From Kordia sp965283645 (GTDB lineage: Bacteria > Bacteroidota > Bacteroidia > Flavobacteriales > Flavobacteriaceae): 64,000 bases of DNA. The first letter of the stretch is position 1. Every line of letters starts with the position of its first letter. Where the stretch lies: the NCBI RefSeq assembly GCF_965283645.1, contig NZ_CBDIPG010000001.1, positions 186,001-250,000 on the forward strand, read 5' to 3'. Made by a program: the position numbers and the translations under genes. The notes beneath the pieces were generated by a model that ran no database searches, was not told the DNA's origin, and saw only the letters and a list, made by a program, of their open reading frames with translations. Positions 43,225 to 52,392 of this stretch are shown piece by piece.

Positions 43225-44322
43225 ATGACAAAAAAACCATTGTTACAACCCTATATTTCAAAAAATTTATCATTAAAAAATCGTGTAATTATGGCACCAA
43301 TGACACGAAGTAGAGCCAATACTGAAGGAAATGTGCCAACAGATGACTTACACGGAATCTACTATGAACAAAGAGCTTCTGCGGGTTTAATCATTACCGA
43401 AGGCGCGCAAGTTTCTAAAGAAGCTGTTGGTTATATTCATACACCCGGAATTTACTCAAAAGCACAAACAGAAGGCTGGAAAAAAATCGTAAAACGTGTG
43501 CATGCTAAAGGTGGAAAAATTTTCATTCAATTATGGCATGTTGGACGAATTTCGCATCCCGATTTTCACAATGGAAACTTACCAGTAGCGCCATCTGCCA
43601 TAAATCCGAACCGAAAATCGTACACGCCAGAAGGTTTTAAAGACACGGTTACGCCACGAAAAATGACGCAGGAAGATATTGACCGAACAATTCAAGACTT
43701 TGTAAATGCTGGTAAAAATGCTATGGAAGCTGGTTTTGATGGCGTAGAAGTACACTCGTCTAATGGGTATTTATTTCATCAATTCTTCACAAAATGTTCA
43801 AACACACGAACAGACAACTATGGTGGAAATATTGAAAATAGCGCACGATTTTTCTTTGAAACGCTTGACGCAATGAAAAAAGAAATGCCAGAACAGAAAA
43901 TTGGTGTACGATTCAATCCTTCGTTAGATTCAGCTATGGCCGGAATTACCATGGATGAAGAAACCATTCCTACGTTTGAATACATCATCAAAAAATTAAA
44001 CGATTACGATTTGGCATATGTACACTTATCGGAACCTTTTTCTGATGTTTCTGAAATTCCGTTTGCAGTTACCGAAATTGCGAAACATTTTAGACCATTA
44101 TACAAAGGAACTTTAATCATTAATACCGATTTTACATTTGAAAAAGGAAATGATGTATTAAATGCCAATGAAGCAAATTTGGTAGCATTTGGAAAGCCAT
44201 ATATTTCGAATCCTGACTTGGTAGAACGTTTTCAAAAAGGAATATCATTAGCCGATTGGGACACAGAAACCTTTTACACAACTGGAAAAAAAGGGTATAC
44301 TGATTACCCAAAAGCTACTTAA
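43225..44322 (+). CDS. Old Yellow Enzyme family NADH:flavin oxidoreductase/alkene reductase
   Basis: 365 aa. FMN-binding TIM barrel: 'RVIMAPMTRSRAN' near the start, 'LIITEGAQVSKEAVGYIHTPGIY', 'FIQLWHVGRISHPDF' with the substrate His region, 'FDGVEVHSSNGYLFHQFFTKCSNTRTDNYGG' with catalytic residues, and 'IINTDFTFEKGNDVLNANEANLVAFGKPYISNPDLVERF' for phosphate binding. It reduces C=C bonds of enones or nitroesters with NAD(P)H. It starts 11 bp after the NACHT gene on the same strand, which may mean shared transcription. Confidence 0.94.
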   Translation: MTKKPLLQPYISKNLSLKNRVIMAPMTRSRANTEGNVPTDDLHGIYYEQRASAGLIITEGAQVSKEAVGYIHTPGIYSKAQTEGWKKIVKRVHAKGGKIFIQLWHVGRISHPDFHNGNLPVAPSAINPNRKSYTPEGFKDTVTPRKMTQEDIDRTIQDFVNAGKNAMEAGFDGVEVHSSNGYLFHQFFTKCSNTRTDNYGGNIENSARFFFETLDAMKKEMPEQKIGVRFNPSLDSAMAGITMDEETIPTFEYIIKKLNDYDLAYVHLSEPFSDVSEIPFAVTEIAKHFRPLYKGTLIINTDFTFEKGNDVLNANEANLVAFGKPYISNPDLVERFQKGISLADWDTETFYTTGKKGYTDYPKAT

Positions 44323-44443
44323 TAAAACTAAAATTTTATTCTTTTCAGTCACATAAAAGTGCTTATTAACTAAAATAATACAGTATAATCCTACTTTTTT
44401 AGGGTAAATTAGCAAAATAATGTAAAAAAGTTCAATTAATTCC

Positions 44444-44473
44444 TTGTAAATCAAATTAATGGTATCATCTTTG
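44444..44473 (+). promoter_or_regulatory. Bacteroidota-type -33/-7 promoter before the second cold shock gene
   Basis: TTG (44444-44446), a 19-bp spacer and CATCTTTG (44466-44473, one mismatch from TAnnTTTG) fit the primary sigma consensus of this phylum. Start of transcription would fall near 44480, giving a 30-nt leader to ATG 44512. Confidence 0.5.
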
Positions 44474-44511
44474 AACTATTAAATACTATAAATAAAATAA
44501 ATTACATTACA

Positions 44512-44703
44512 ATGAGTAAAGGAACAGTAAAATTCTTCAACGACACTAAAGGTTTTGGATTCATCACTGAAGAAGGATCAGGTAAAGAACATTTTGTACA
44601 TATTTCAGGATTAATTGATGAAGTACGTGAAGGTGACGAGGTTGAATTTGACCTACAAGAAGGAAAGAAAGGATTAAACGCAGTAAACGTAAAAGTTATC
44701 TAA
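44512..44703 (+). CDS. Cold shock protein (CspA family), second copy
   Basis: 63 aa with RNP1 'KGFGFI' and RNP2 'HFVHIS'. It differs from the product of 24198 by five conservative or loop substitutions. Single-stranded nucleic acid binding and RNA melting at low temperature are expected. It has its own promoter-like sequence and a terminator at 44724-44757. Confidence 0.95.
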   Translation: MSKGTVKFFNDTKGFGFITEEGSGKEHFVHISGLIDEVREGDEVEFDLQEGKKGLNAVNVKVI

Positions 44704-44723
44704 ATATATATCTCTATCTTTAA

Positions 44724-44757
44724 AAAAAAGTCTATCATTTGCTGATAGACTTTTTTA
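44724..44757 (+). terminator. Intrinsic terminator of the second cold shock gene
   Basis: Stem AAAAGTCTATCA/TGATAGACTTTT with a TTTGC loop and T run, 20 bp after the stop. Confidence 0.88.
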
Positions 44758-44880
44758 TTCTCTGTATCTAAAATATTAAATTTAAAGTAGAATTACACAA
44801 TTCTATTTCGTAATATAACAAACAAAGTTTATCTTTATAGTATATTATAAACCACATAAAAAAACAATTTAAAGATTCGA

Positions 44881-45345
44881 ATGGCTAAATCGCAACAAAC
44901 ATTTAACAAAACTGAAAAAGAAAAAAAACGATTAAAGAAGAGAGAAGAGAAGCGTAAAAAAATGGAAGCTCGAAAAGCTAAGGCTAAAGAGAGCGGAAAA
45001 AAAGGTATTGAATTTGCATATGTAGATCATAATGGAAATCTTACTGATACACCACCAGATCCTTCTCAAAAGGTTGAAATAGAAATAGATTCTATTGAAG
45101 TAAGTATACCTAAAACTTTAGAAAGTGAAAAAGAAGTGATAGATCCTGTTCGCAAAGGAAAAGTATCATTCTTTGATTCTTCCAAAGGTTTTGGCTTCAT
45201 TATCGATGCTGAAAATAATGAAAAATACTTTACGCATGTAAGCGGAACTATTGACGAAATTACAGAAAATGATAAAGTATCTTTTGAACTTGAAAAAGGA
45301 CAAAGAGGTATGAATGCAGTAAAAGTTACCTTAATTAAAGAATAA
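44881..45345 (+). CDS. Cold-shock-domain protein with basic N-terminal extension
   Basis: 154 aa. Residues 1-45 are a highly charged Lys/Glu/Arg helix ('KKRLKKREEKRKKMEARKAK'), likely a nucleic-acid or ribosome contact. A linker (50-85) leads to a C-terminal cold shock domain: 'GKVSFFDSSKGFGFIIDAENN', 'KYFTHVSGTIDEITENDKVSFELEKGQRGMNAVKVTLI'. RNP2 has YFTHVS. This architecture is common in Bacteroidota and usually constitutive. Terminator follows at 45364. Confidence 0.9.
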   Translation: MAKSQQTFNKTEKEKKRLKKREEKRKKMEARKAKAKESGKKGIEFAYVDHNGNLTDTPPDPSQKVEIEIDSIEVSIPKTLESEKEVIDPVRKGKVSFFDSSKGFGFIIDAENNEKYFTHVSGTIDEITENDKVSFELEKGQRGMNAVKVTLIKE

Positions 45346-45363
45346 GCTTTAAAAAATATATAC

Positions 45364-45408
45364 AAAGCGTTTAAAATGGTGTAAAACTATTTTAAACGCT
45401 TTTTTTTG
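45364..45408 (+). terminator. Intrinsic terminator after the CSD protein
   Basis: A 14-bp stem AAAGCGTTTAAAAT/ATTTTAAACGCTTT with an 11-base loop and eight Ts. Confidence 0.9.
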
Positions 45409-45508
45409 TTTAAAATAATAAATTTTAGAAGACACATATTTTAGCAATCATCTAAATTGAAAATACTCATAATATTTATATATTTGATTCCATCAATTAA
45501 AAAACCAC

Positions 45509-46558
45509 ATGAACAATCCATTAGTTTTCTTTATATGCTCAATTGGCGTATTCAATGGATTTATAGCTAGTATATACTTTTTATTCTTTAACAAGCAAAA
45601 ACGTTTTCAAAACTTCTTTTTTGGCTTGCTATTATTAGTGTTGTGTGTGCGAATTGGAAAATCAGTATACACCATTTTTACACCACGTCAAGAACGCAAT
45701 CTCTGGATTATGCAACTAGGATTATCCGCCTGTTTTTTAATTGGAGTATTTTTATTTCATTACCTAAAAGCTTCTGTTGAAAACAAAAAAGTAATTCCAA
45801 CTGCATGGAAAATTCACATATCAATACTTGTGAGTACAATAGTAGCAGTCGGAATCATAAAACCGTACATATATCATATTGATCTTTGGTCCGATTATGT
45901 TGTTCCGTACATTTATGCAACTTGGGGAATATATTTATTACTTTCAACATACATTTTAAAAGATATCATCAAAAAAGTATTTCAAAAAAACATTCAATGT
46001 ACAACGTCTGAAGCTTGGTTACTCATTCTACTTTTAGCAAACATGTTAATTTTTGTAGCTTATATAGTTGGTTATTTCTATCTCTATTTTGTTGGAACAA
46101 TTACATTTTCTGCTGTATTCTACATACTGCTCATATTTTTATTATCAAAAAAGAATCGTGATCTAATATTTCAAGACATTCCAGAAAAATACCAAGCAAA
46201 AAAGATTGATAAAATTGAAGAACAAGAACTAATGGCTTCTTTAAAAGATGCAATGAAAATACATCAATTTCACAAAAATTCAAATGTAAAATTGAACGAC
46301 ATTGCGAAGGTTTTACACATATCTTCACACAAATTATCACAATTATTAAACGATAATTTAGATAAAAACTTTGCATTATTCATCAATGAATATAGAGTAG
46401 AAGAAGCAAAACAATTATTGCAAGAAAACAATCAATTTACCTTAGAAGCAATTGGTTTTGAAGCTGGTTTTAGTTCAAAGTCAACATTTTATGCAATGTT
46501 TAAAAAGTTAGTAGGGAAAACGCCTGCCGAATTCAAAAAGCAAGTTTCAGCTTCTTGA
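45509..46558 (+). CDS. Membrane-anchored AraC family transcriptional regulator
   Basis: 349 aa. The first 225 residues contain seven hydrophobic helices ('LVFFICSIGVFNGFIASIYFLFF', 'LLLVLCVRIGKSVY', 'HISILVSTIVAVGII' and others). The C-terminal 100 residues are an HTH_18/AraC domain ('KLNDIAKVLHISSHKLSQLLND', 'EAIGFEAGFSSKSTFYAMFKKLVGKTPAEFKK'). Such 7TM-AraC proteins are typical of Bacteroidota and sense membrane or external signals. It lies 98 bp upstream of a secreted NTF2-like gene and a DUF5916 gene, which it may control. Confidence 0.92.
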   Translation: MNNPLVFFICSIGVFNGFIASIYFLFFNKQKRFQNFFFGLLLLVLCVRIGKSVYTIFTPRQERNLWIMQLGLSACFLIGVFLFHYLKASVENKKVIPTAWKIHISILVSTIVAVGIIKPYIYHIDLWSDYVVPYIYATWGIYLLLSTYILKDIIKKVFQKNIQCTTSEAWLLILLLANMLIFVAYIVGYFYLYFVGTITFSAVFYILLIFLLSKKNRDLIFQDIPEKYQAKKIDKIEEQELMASLKDAMKIHQFHKNSNVKLNDIAKVLHISSHKLSQLLNDNLDKNFALFINEYRVEEAKQLLQENNQFTLEAIGFEAGFSSKSTFYAMFKKLVGKTPAEFKKQVSAS

Positions 46559-46656
46559 TTTGTCCAAAATTATAATATTGGACACTTCAATTATAATCAA
46601 TCACTACATTTTTTAGCTGTTTTAAGAAGTTTGATCAAATCATTAAATCAAACACT

Positions 46657-47091
46657 ATGAAACAGTCAATTTTACTATTTATTTCGCTTTGCGCGATACA
46701 ACTTTCTACAGCGCAATCGGAACATGCTTCTTTAGAAAAAACACTTCAAAAATACATCCACGGAAGTTCCTACAATCAATTAGAAATGCTCCAAAATGCA
46801 TTCACAGAAAATGCTACTTTATACCTAACTGGAAGAGATGGCAATTTTAAACGATATACGCCAAAAGAATATGCAGGTTTTTTCAAAAACAAAGAAGCTG
46901 GCGAATTTAATGGTCGTGAAGGAAAAGTACTTTCGATAGAAATTGTGAAAGATATCGCGATTGCAAAAGTAGAAATTGCAGGACCAAAACGCAGTTGGGT
47001 TTATATCGATTTGTTTCTATTGAAAAAAATAGAAAACGAATGGAAAATTATTAGTAAAACCGCAACTAGCGTAGACGAAGCAAAAAAGTAA
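46657..47091 (+). CDS. Secreted NTF2-like (DUF4440) protein, 144 aa
   Basis: Signal peptide ('SILLFISLCAIQLSTAQ') then an NTF2-like domain: 'LEKTLQKYIHGSSYNQLEMLQNAFTENATLYL', 'RYTPKEYAGFF', 'IAKVEIAGPKRSWVYIDLFLLKKIENEWKIISKTATS'. Such 'putative lumazine-binding' NTF2-like proteins bind small aromatic ligands. It is 3 bp from the next gene, so the pair forms an operon. Confidence 0.85.
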   Translation: MKQSILLFISLCAIQLSTAQSEHASLEKTLQKYIHGSSYNQLEMLQNAFTENATLYLTGRDGNFKRYTPKEYAGFFKNKEAGEFNGREGKVLSIEIVKDIAIAKVEIAGPKRSWVYIDLFLLKKIENEWKIISKTATSVDEAKK

Positions 47092-47094
47092 TTC

Positions 47095-49254
47095 ATGAAA
47101 TACATACTAGCATTCCTTTGTTTGTGTGGCTTTATGAAGAGTTTTTCGCAAAAAGCCACCATACATTACATTGATACAAAAATTACTGTTGACGGACAGT
47201 TTAACGAAGCTGTTTGGCAACAATTACCCGAATACACAGGATTTTACAACTATTTACCCACAGACATTGGTTTGGCAGAAAATCAAACTTCTGTAAAGCT
47301 TTTTCACAATGGTGAATATTTATATGTGCGTGCCATTTATAACGATTCAACAACAGAAACACGCGTAAGTACGTTAAAAAGAGACGTTTCTATTTCATTT
47401 AGTGATTCGTTTGTGATGATTTTAGATACACAAAATCAAGAGCAAAATGGTTATCTTTTTGCTGTAAATTCACTTGGGAATCAGACGGACGGTTTGGTCG
47501 GACGTGTAAATAATGGTTACAATTTAAGTTTTAGCTGGAATGCAATTTGGCAATCGAAAGCGGTTTTAAACGGAAACAAAAAACAGTACGAACTCGCTAT
47601 TCCATTAAAATCGTTAAACTTCAACAAAGAAAATCCAGTATTTGGAGTTCAATTTTATGTGCGTGACATTAAAAATAACTCGTGGACTATTTTAAAAAAT
47701 GTAAAACGAAACTATGCAAATCTCGATTTACGCTTTACAGAAAAATTTACCGTTGAGAATTTGCCCGATATTGCAACATCCCGTTTTACGGTAACACCTT
47801 CAATCACAACAAACTATCAAGAAAATGTAACAGCTAAAACTGACGAAACTGTGTTTGCACCTAGTATAGATGTACAATACAATTTGACTTCTTCGTTAAA
47901 ATTAGATGCGACAATTAATCCAGATTTTTCACAAATTGATGTAGATCAACAAGTAACAAATTTGACACGTTTTGCAATTTTCTTTCCAGAAAGAAGAAAC
48001 TTTTTCTTGGAGAATGCAGACTTGTTTTCCAACTTAGGAGTTGACGGCGTAAATCCTTTTTATTCCAGAAGAATAGGAGCAGAGAGTAGTATTCAATTTG
48101 GTTTGAAGCTATCCGGAAATATTGCTCCAAAAACACGCATTGGTGTCTTAAATGTACAAACTGATCAAGAAAATGAAAATGCTTCTCAAAATTATAGTGT
48201 GTTGGTTGGCGAGCAACAATTGTCTGAAAACTTTACAGCAACGGCGTATTTGATCAATCGGCAAGAAACAAACAATTTTGAATTTGTAGACGATTACAAT
48301 CGTGTAACAGGAATGAATTTAAATTATAAATCAAATAATAACAAATGGATTGGAATTGCCAATGTTGGTAAGAGTTTCAATGACGGAATCAACGCTAAAA
48401 ATAACTTTTATAATGCAGGAATTTGGTACAATCAACGTGGTTTGGCATGGAATGCACAAGTTAAAAAAGTTGAAGAAAATTACTTGACAGATGTTGGTTT
48501 TACACCGCGTTTGTACAATTTTGATGCTATAAACAATGTAGTCGTTCGTGAAGGATATACGCAAACAACTGTTGGGGTTGAATATCAAAAATTTTATGAA
48601 AACTCAAAAACGTTGAATTCAGTTCGTTACTTAAATTATAATAATAACACGTATTTTGACGATCAGGGAAATCAAAATCAATCGTCTCATTTTTTAAATG
48701 CTGCAGTATTTTTCAAAGATTTATCAGCCGTTTACTATGTAATAAATTACGACGATGTTGATTTAAAATACGGTTTTGATCCTTTAGGAAATGGAGACTC
48801 ATTGCAGCCAAATCGATATCGTTTTGGAATCTTGAAAGTTGGTTACAATTCTGCCAACAATCAAAAATTTCGATATAGAGTCAATGTGCAAAAAGGAACG
48901 TATTACAGTGGAAAACGCACAACTGCAGGCGTTTATTTGAATTATCAACTGTTACCATTTGCCAATTTAGAACTCACACATGATGTCAACCATATAGATT
49001 TGAATGAATTAGGAAACGAAACCTTTCATTTATCACGATTTACGAGTGAAATTTTCTTTTCAAATCGTTTAAACTGGACAACGTACGTTCAATACAATAC
49101 ACAACGAGACAATTTCAATATTAACAGTCGTTTGCAATGGGAATACAAACCTTTATCGTATATCTACTTTGTAGTTTCGGATAATTTTACACAAAATTTA
49201 GCTCGAAAAAATTGGGGAATTGCGTTTAAAATGAACAAACGATTTGATTTTTAA
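47095..49254 (+). CDS. DUF5916 outer-membrane protein with CBM9-like N-terminal domain
   Basis: 719 aa. Signal peptide to 'FSQKATIHY', followed by a CBM9-like carbohydrate-binding module ('ITVDGQFNEAVWQQLPEYTGFYN', 'VKLFHNGEYLYVRAIYND', 'FVMILDTQNQEQNGYLF'). The rest is DUF5916 with a beta-barrel-like pattern ('SSLKLDATINPDFSQIDVDQQVTNLTRFAIFFPERRNFFLEN') and a terminal aromatic strand '...NWGIAFKMNKRFDF' ending in Phe, as in outer-membrane beta barrels. Function unknown. Followed by a strong terminator. Confidence 0.87.
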   Translation: MKYILAFLCLCGFMKSFSQKATIHYIDTKITVDGQFNEAVWQQLPEYTGFYNYLPTDIGLAENQTSVKLFHNGEYLYVRAIYNDSTTETRVSTLKRDVSISFSDSFVMILDTQNQEQNGYLFAVNSLGNQTDGLVGRVNNGYNLSFSWNAIWQSKAVLNGNKKQYELAIPLKSLNFNKENPVFGVQFYVRDIKNNSWTILKNVKRNYANLDLRFTEKFTVENLPDIATSRFTVTPSITTNYQENVTAKTDETVFAPSIDVQYNLTSSLKLDATINPDFSQIDVDQQVTNLTRFAIFFPERRNFFLENADLFSNLGVDGVNPFYSRRIGAESSIQFGLKLSGNIAPKTRIGVLNVQTDQENENASQNYSVLVGEQQLSENFTATAYLINRQETNNFEFVDDYNRVTGMNLNYKSNNNKWIGIANVGKSFNDGINAKNNFYNAGIWYNQRGLAWNAQVKKVEENYLTDVGFTPRLYNFDAINNVVVREGYTQTTVGVEYQKFYENSKTLNSVRYLNYNNNTYFDDQGNQNQSSHFLNAAVFFKDLSAVYYVINYDDVDLKYGFDPLGNGDSLQPNRYRFGILKVGYNSANNQKFRYRVNVQKGTYYSGKRTTAGVYLNYQLLPFANLELTHDVNHIDLNELGNETFHLSRFTSEIFFSNRLNWTTYVQYNTQRDNFNINSRLQWEYKPLSYIYFVVSDNFTQNLARKNWGIAFKMNKRFDF

Positions 49255-49271
49255 TAAAGTCTATCAAAAAT

Positions 49272-49307
49272 AAAAAGGCACATGCTGCATTTGAATGTGC
49301 CTTTTTT
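49272..49307 (+). terminator. Intrinsic terminator after the DUF5916 gene
   Basis: Stem AAAAAGGCACAT/ATGTGCCTTTTT with a GCTGCATTTGA loop and T tract. Confidence 0.87.
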
Positions 49308-49380
49308 CTGTAATGAAAAATAATATAAAAACTGTGGTGATTTTAAAGAAGGTAATTTCTTTATAAAATATTTACCACAA

Positions 49381-49440
49381 TCATCTTGATACTTACTAAT
49401 GAGATACGCTGAACCTGAAAAGGTTGCGTTGAAATTATTT
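49381..49440 (+). promoter_or_regulatory. Degenerate TPP-riboswitch-like element
   Basis: TGAGATACGCTGAACCTGAAAAGGTTGCG resembles the 3' half of the THI-box (CTGAGA, then GAACCTGATC, then a GCG-containing stem). The GGGGTGC 5' half and the final AGGGA are not seen, so this may be a relic or chance match. It lies about 255 bp before the DMT transporter gene. The remaining sequence to 49696 is AT-rich with nothing else recognisable. Confidence 0.25.
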
Positions 49441-49696
49441 TTTGATGTACAAATAATTAAAATTCAACTCTCTATATAGAAAACTATGAATTCTTTAAAA
49501 TATTGTAAATAATATAGTTGCATCTTTTTTATTCCTTCAAAAAACAATGAAAATTTCTTAAAAAACAATATAAAGTCATACAGATGAAGTACATACAAAT
49601 TTTTAACAATTTTATATAAAATTGAACAATAAGAAAACTAAAATCAAGCATTACAAGTAAAAACTAGATTGTACATTAGCGGCTTATTTATTGTAC

Positions 49697-50584
49697 ATGA
49701 AATCTATATCTTCAAAAGCACTTATTATACTAGCATTTATTGCTATTTATATCATTTGGGGAAGTACGTATTTGTTAAATAAAATCGCGGTTACAGAGTT
49801 GCCTGCATTTTATTTGGCATCTTTTCGTTTTTTATGTGCAAGCATCTTATTGTTTGGTATTGCAAAAGCTTCTGGAAAAAGTTTGAAAATTAGCAGCAAA
49901 CAATTTTTAAATTCTATATTGGTCGGATTTCTATTTATGGTTTACGGAAACGGCGTTTTTGTATCAGCATTAAAGTACATAGATAGCGGATTTGCCGCGT
50001 TATTAGCTTCTACACAACCATTATTTGTATTGTTATTAATGCGAATATTACATGGTAAAAAAATTAAAATGAAGTCCGTAATTGGGATCATTTTAGGAAT
50101 TATTGGAATGTATTTATTGGTAAGTCAACAAAAATTAGTTGCAGGTGAAAACGCTTTAATCGGCATTATACTGATTTTTACATGTGTTATTGGTTGGAGC
50201 TTTGCTAGTGTGTATGTTTCAAAAGCAGATATTCCAAAAAATCACTTGGTAAGTACTGGTTATCAAATGATTATTGCTAGTTTTTTATTAGCTATTATAA
50301 GTCTTTTCCTTGGAGAAGCTTGGATTTCACCATTAGTATGGAGTTACAATGTAAAATGGGCAATGTTTCTATTAATTACATTTGGCGGTTTGGCGGCATT
50401 TACGGCATTTAATTACCTATTAAAAAAGGTATCTACAGAAAAAGTGGCAACAGCTTCGTACGTAAATCCAGTAGTTGCGCTACTTTTAGGTTGGTATGTA
50501 TTAGATGAAGAATTGAGTTTGCAATCAATAATAGCGGCTGTTATCTTATTAATAGGCGTATATTTTATTACTTCGAAAAAATAA
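49697..50584 (+). CDS. EamA/DMT superfamily transporter
   Basis: 295 aa with ten hydrophobic helices in two EamA repeats ('IAIYIIWGSTYLLNKIAVTELPAFYLASFRFL', and 'IILIFTCVIGWSFASVYVSKADI' starting the second half; 'ATASYVNPVVALLLGWYVLDEELS' is the typical end motif). It exports metabolites such as amino acids or drugs; the substrate is unknown. The frame is open to a TTG at 49691, but ATG 49697 is the natural start. Confidence 0.9.
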   Translation: MKSISSKALIILAFIAIYIIWGSTYLLNKIAVTELPAFYLASFRFLCASILLFGIAKASGKSLKISSKQFLNSILVGFLFMVYGNGVFVSALKYIDSGFAALLASTQPLFVLLLMRILHGKKIKMKSVIGIILGIIGMYLLVSQQKLVAGENALIGIILIFTCVIGWSFASVYVSKADIPKNHLVSTGYQMIIASFLLAIISLFLGEAWISPLVWSYNVKWAMFLLITFGGLAAFTAFNYLLKKVSTEKVATASYVNPVVALLLGWYVLDEELSLQSIIAAVILLIGVYFITSKK

Positions 50585-50591
50585 ATTTAGC

Positions 50592-51437
50592 TCACATTTT
50601 AGATTTTAAGCTTAATACATAATGCCAAAATATAGCAAACCCAGACCATGTATAGGTTTTCAAGTATTTAGGATTGATATTATCTTCAATTTCTTTGTGT
50701 AAATTGGGAAGCGTAGTCCAGTGTGCTGAAGGATACAGATGATGTGCTGTATGATATCCAAAATTATTTCCTAATTTATTATATCCGTGATGTAGCGAAT
50801 TGTTAGAATGTGAATATTTACCTTCGCCTGTGTCAAAATGATTTAGATAATCAATATATCGAGTCACAAAATGAACTAAAAAATACCAAGGTAAAATATA
50901 ATACAACGCCAATTTTTGATTCCACATAAAAAACAAACCAAACACAATAAAAGGAATAAATTGCTCAAAAAAGGCAACTCTATAATTTACAGGTTCTTTC
51001 TCATTTTTTAAAATTCCTTTCTTAAATGATTCAACAATTGGTAAAAAAATGATCGGAAAAATAGTTCTGAAAGAATACACAATAGAACCAAGAATTGTAA
51101 ATTTTTTAATTTCCCAAGCATATCCTTCACCAAAATCTTTTTTATGTGGCACATGATGTCTGTATTTATGTTGAATACGCCAATTATAGGCTGTCATTCC
51201 TGTGGTAATTCCCATACATAAATCTAGCATTAGATTAAGAAAAGCATTCTTTGTAAACGGCAAATGCACATGAAGATGCAACAAGTGATTAATATCATTG
51301 AGAAACATCCAAATGATAAGCACTATAATTATTTCATAACCTTCGTACAGTCCAAAAACAAATGGACTTATAAAAATAAGTGGAGCTGTTAATCCTCTAA
51401 CTAACAGTAATATATCTTCTCTGTGATAAGTAATCAT
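50592..51437 (-). CDS. Fatty acid desaturase family membrane protein
   Basis: 281 aa, several membrane helices and three His clusters of the membrane desaturase/hydroxylase superfamily: 'HLLHLHVHLP', 'QHKYRHHVPH' and 'HHGYNKLGNNFGYHTAHHLYPSAHW'. The metal-binding HxxHH box near the C-terminus and the preceding 'NNFGYHTAHH' are close to the beta-carotene or acyl-lipid desaturase types. It probably introduces a double bond in membrane lipids, with implications for cold adaptation. It is convergent with the DMT transporter, 8 bp apart. Confidence 0.88.
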   Translation of the reverse strand: MITYHREDILLLVRGLTAPLIFISPFVFGLYEGYEIIIVLIIWMFLNDINHLLHLHVHLPFTKNAFLNLMLDLCMGITTGMTAYNWRIQHKYRHHVPHKKDFGEGYAWEIKKFTILGSIVYSFRTIFPIIFLPIVESFKKGILKNEKEPVNYRVAFFEQFIPFIVFGLFFMWNQKLALYYILPWYFLVHFVTRYIDYLNHFDTGEGKYSHSNNSLHHGYNKLGNNFGYHTAHHLYPSAHWTTLPNLHKEIEDNINPKYLKTYTWSGFAIFWHYVLSLKSKM

Positions 51438-51595
51438 TATAAGTATAGGTATTTTAGTTTCTCAAATTTATCAATATAATTTATAGTATAACTACGTATT
51501 TATACTTGATTTTCAATCATTAAAGTACTGAATAATAGTTGTATATATGTAAGTTTATTATCTTAGCTAACTATTAAAAATACATTCTAATTCAT

Positions 51596-52036
51596 ATGGA
51601 TATTACTAAAATGACTGGTTTAGAAATCATGAAAGCTTTCGCGGATAAAAGTCTTCCAATGCCAAGTATAGCACGTACAATGCCTATGGAAATTGATACG
51701 ATTACCAAGGGCGAAGTTGTCTTTATAGTGATGGCAAACAACAATCATATCAACCCATTGGGAAGCATTCATGGAGGATTTTCGGCTACTATTATCGATT
51801 CAGTTACAGGATGTGCTTTGCATACAGTGTTAGAAGCTGGCGCGGCATACAGTACAATTGATTTAAATGTAAAAATGTGTATGCCTATTCCTATAAATAC
51901 GTCACTAAAAGCTATAGGAAAAGTGATTAATGTTACAAACAGTTTAGGAATTTCCGAAGGAAAAATTGTTGATGAAAACGGTACTGTATACGCATACGGA
52001 ACAGCATTGTTAAAACTACATAGAAAGAAAGCGTAA
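51596..52036 (+). CDS. PaaI family (hotdog fold) thioesterase
   Basis: 146 aa. 'NPLGSIHGGFSATIIDSVTGCALHTVLEAG' contains the HGG active-site loop of PaaI/YdiI-type acyl-CoA thioesterases and the catalytic Asp region, and 'YSTIDLNVKMCMPIP' is the following strand. A soluble enzyme hydrolysing acyl-CoA (phenylacetyl- or benzoyl-like). It stands alone and is divergent from the desaturase gene. Confidence 0.88.
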   Translation: MDITKMTGLEIMKAFADKSLPMPSIARTMPMEIDTITKGEVVFIVMANNNHINPLGSIHGGFSATIIDSVTGCALHTVLEAGAAYSTIDLNVKMCMPIPINTSLKAIGKVINVTNSLGISEGKIVDENGTVYAYGTALLKLHRKKA

Positions 52037-52082
52037 CATAAATTTCAGACTAATTTCAATACCTTCTTCTATAAAAAACGAA

Positions 52083-52211
52083 TCAGTTTTTTGCAACAAA
52101 TAGTGTTTTCAATTCATATAAAAGAGTGTGATGTATACTATTGAATCCAACTTTTAATTTATTTAAATTGTAGAACTCTTCTTCAAGTTCATAGCTTTTA
52201 TTTTCATCAAT
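52083..52211 (-). pseudogene. C-terminal gene remnant
   Basis: A minus-strand frame encodes KSYELEEEFYNLNKLKVGFN, then SIHHTLLYELKTLFVAKN to a stop at 52083, with no start codon and a stop upstream near 52212. The regular helical composition suggests a lost helical protein. Family unknown. The rest of the 52037-52392 gap is AT-rich with nothing recognisable. Confidence 0.35.
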
Positions 52212-52392
52212 TTAATCGATATATGGTTACACTTTTAAATAAAATAGGAAAAACCCTGTATAAAATAAAGTCATTACACTAAAAACAAGAAGGAAACAAC
52301 TCTTGATCATCTATGCATAACGATCTAATTTGGTTGAATCAAAATAGTTCCTAACTACTGGAATTACTTTTTGATGATTTTAGTAACCATAA

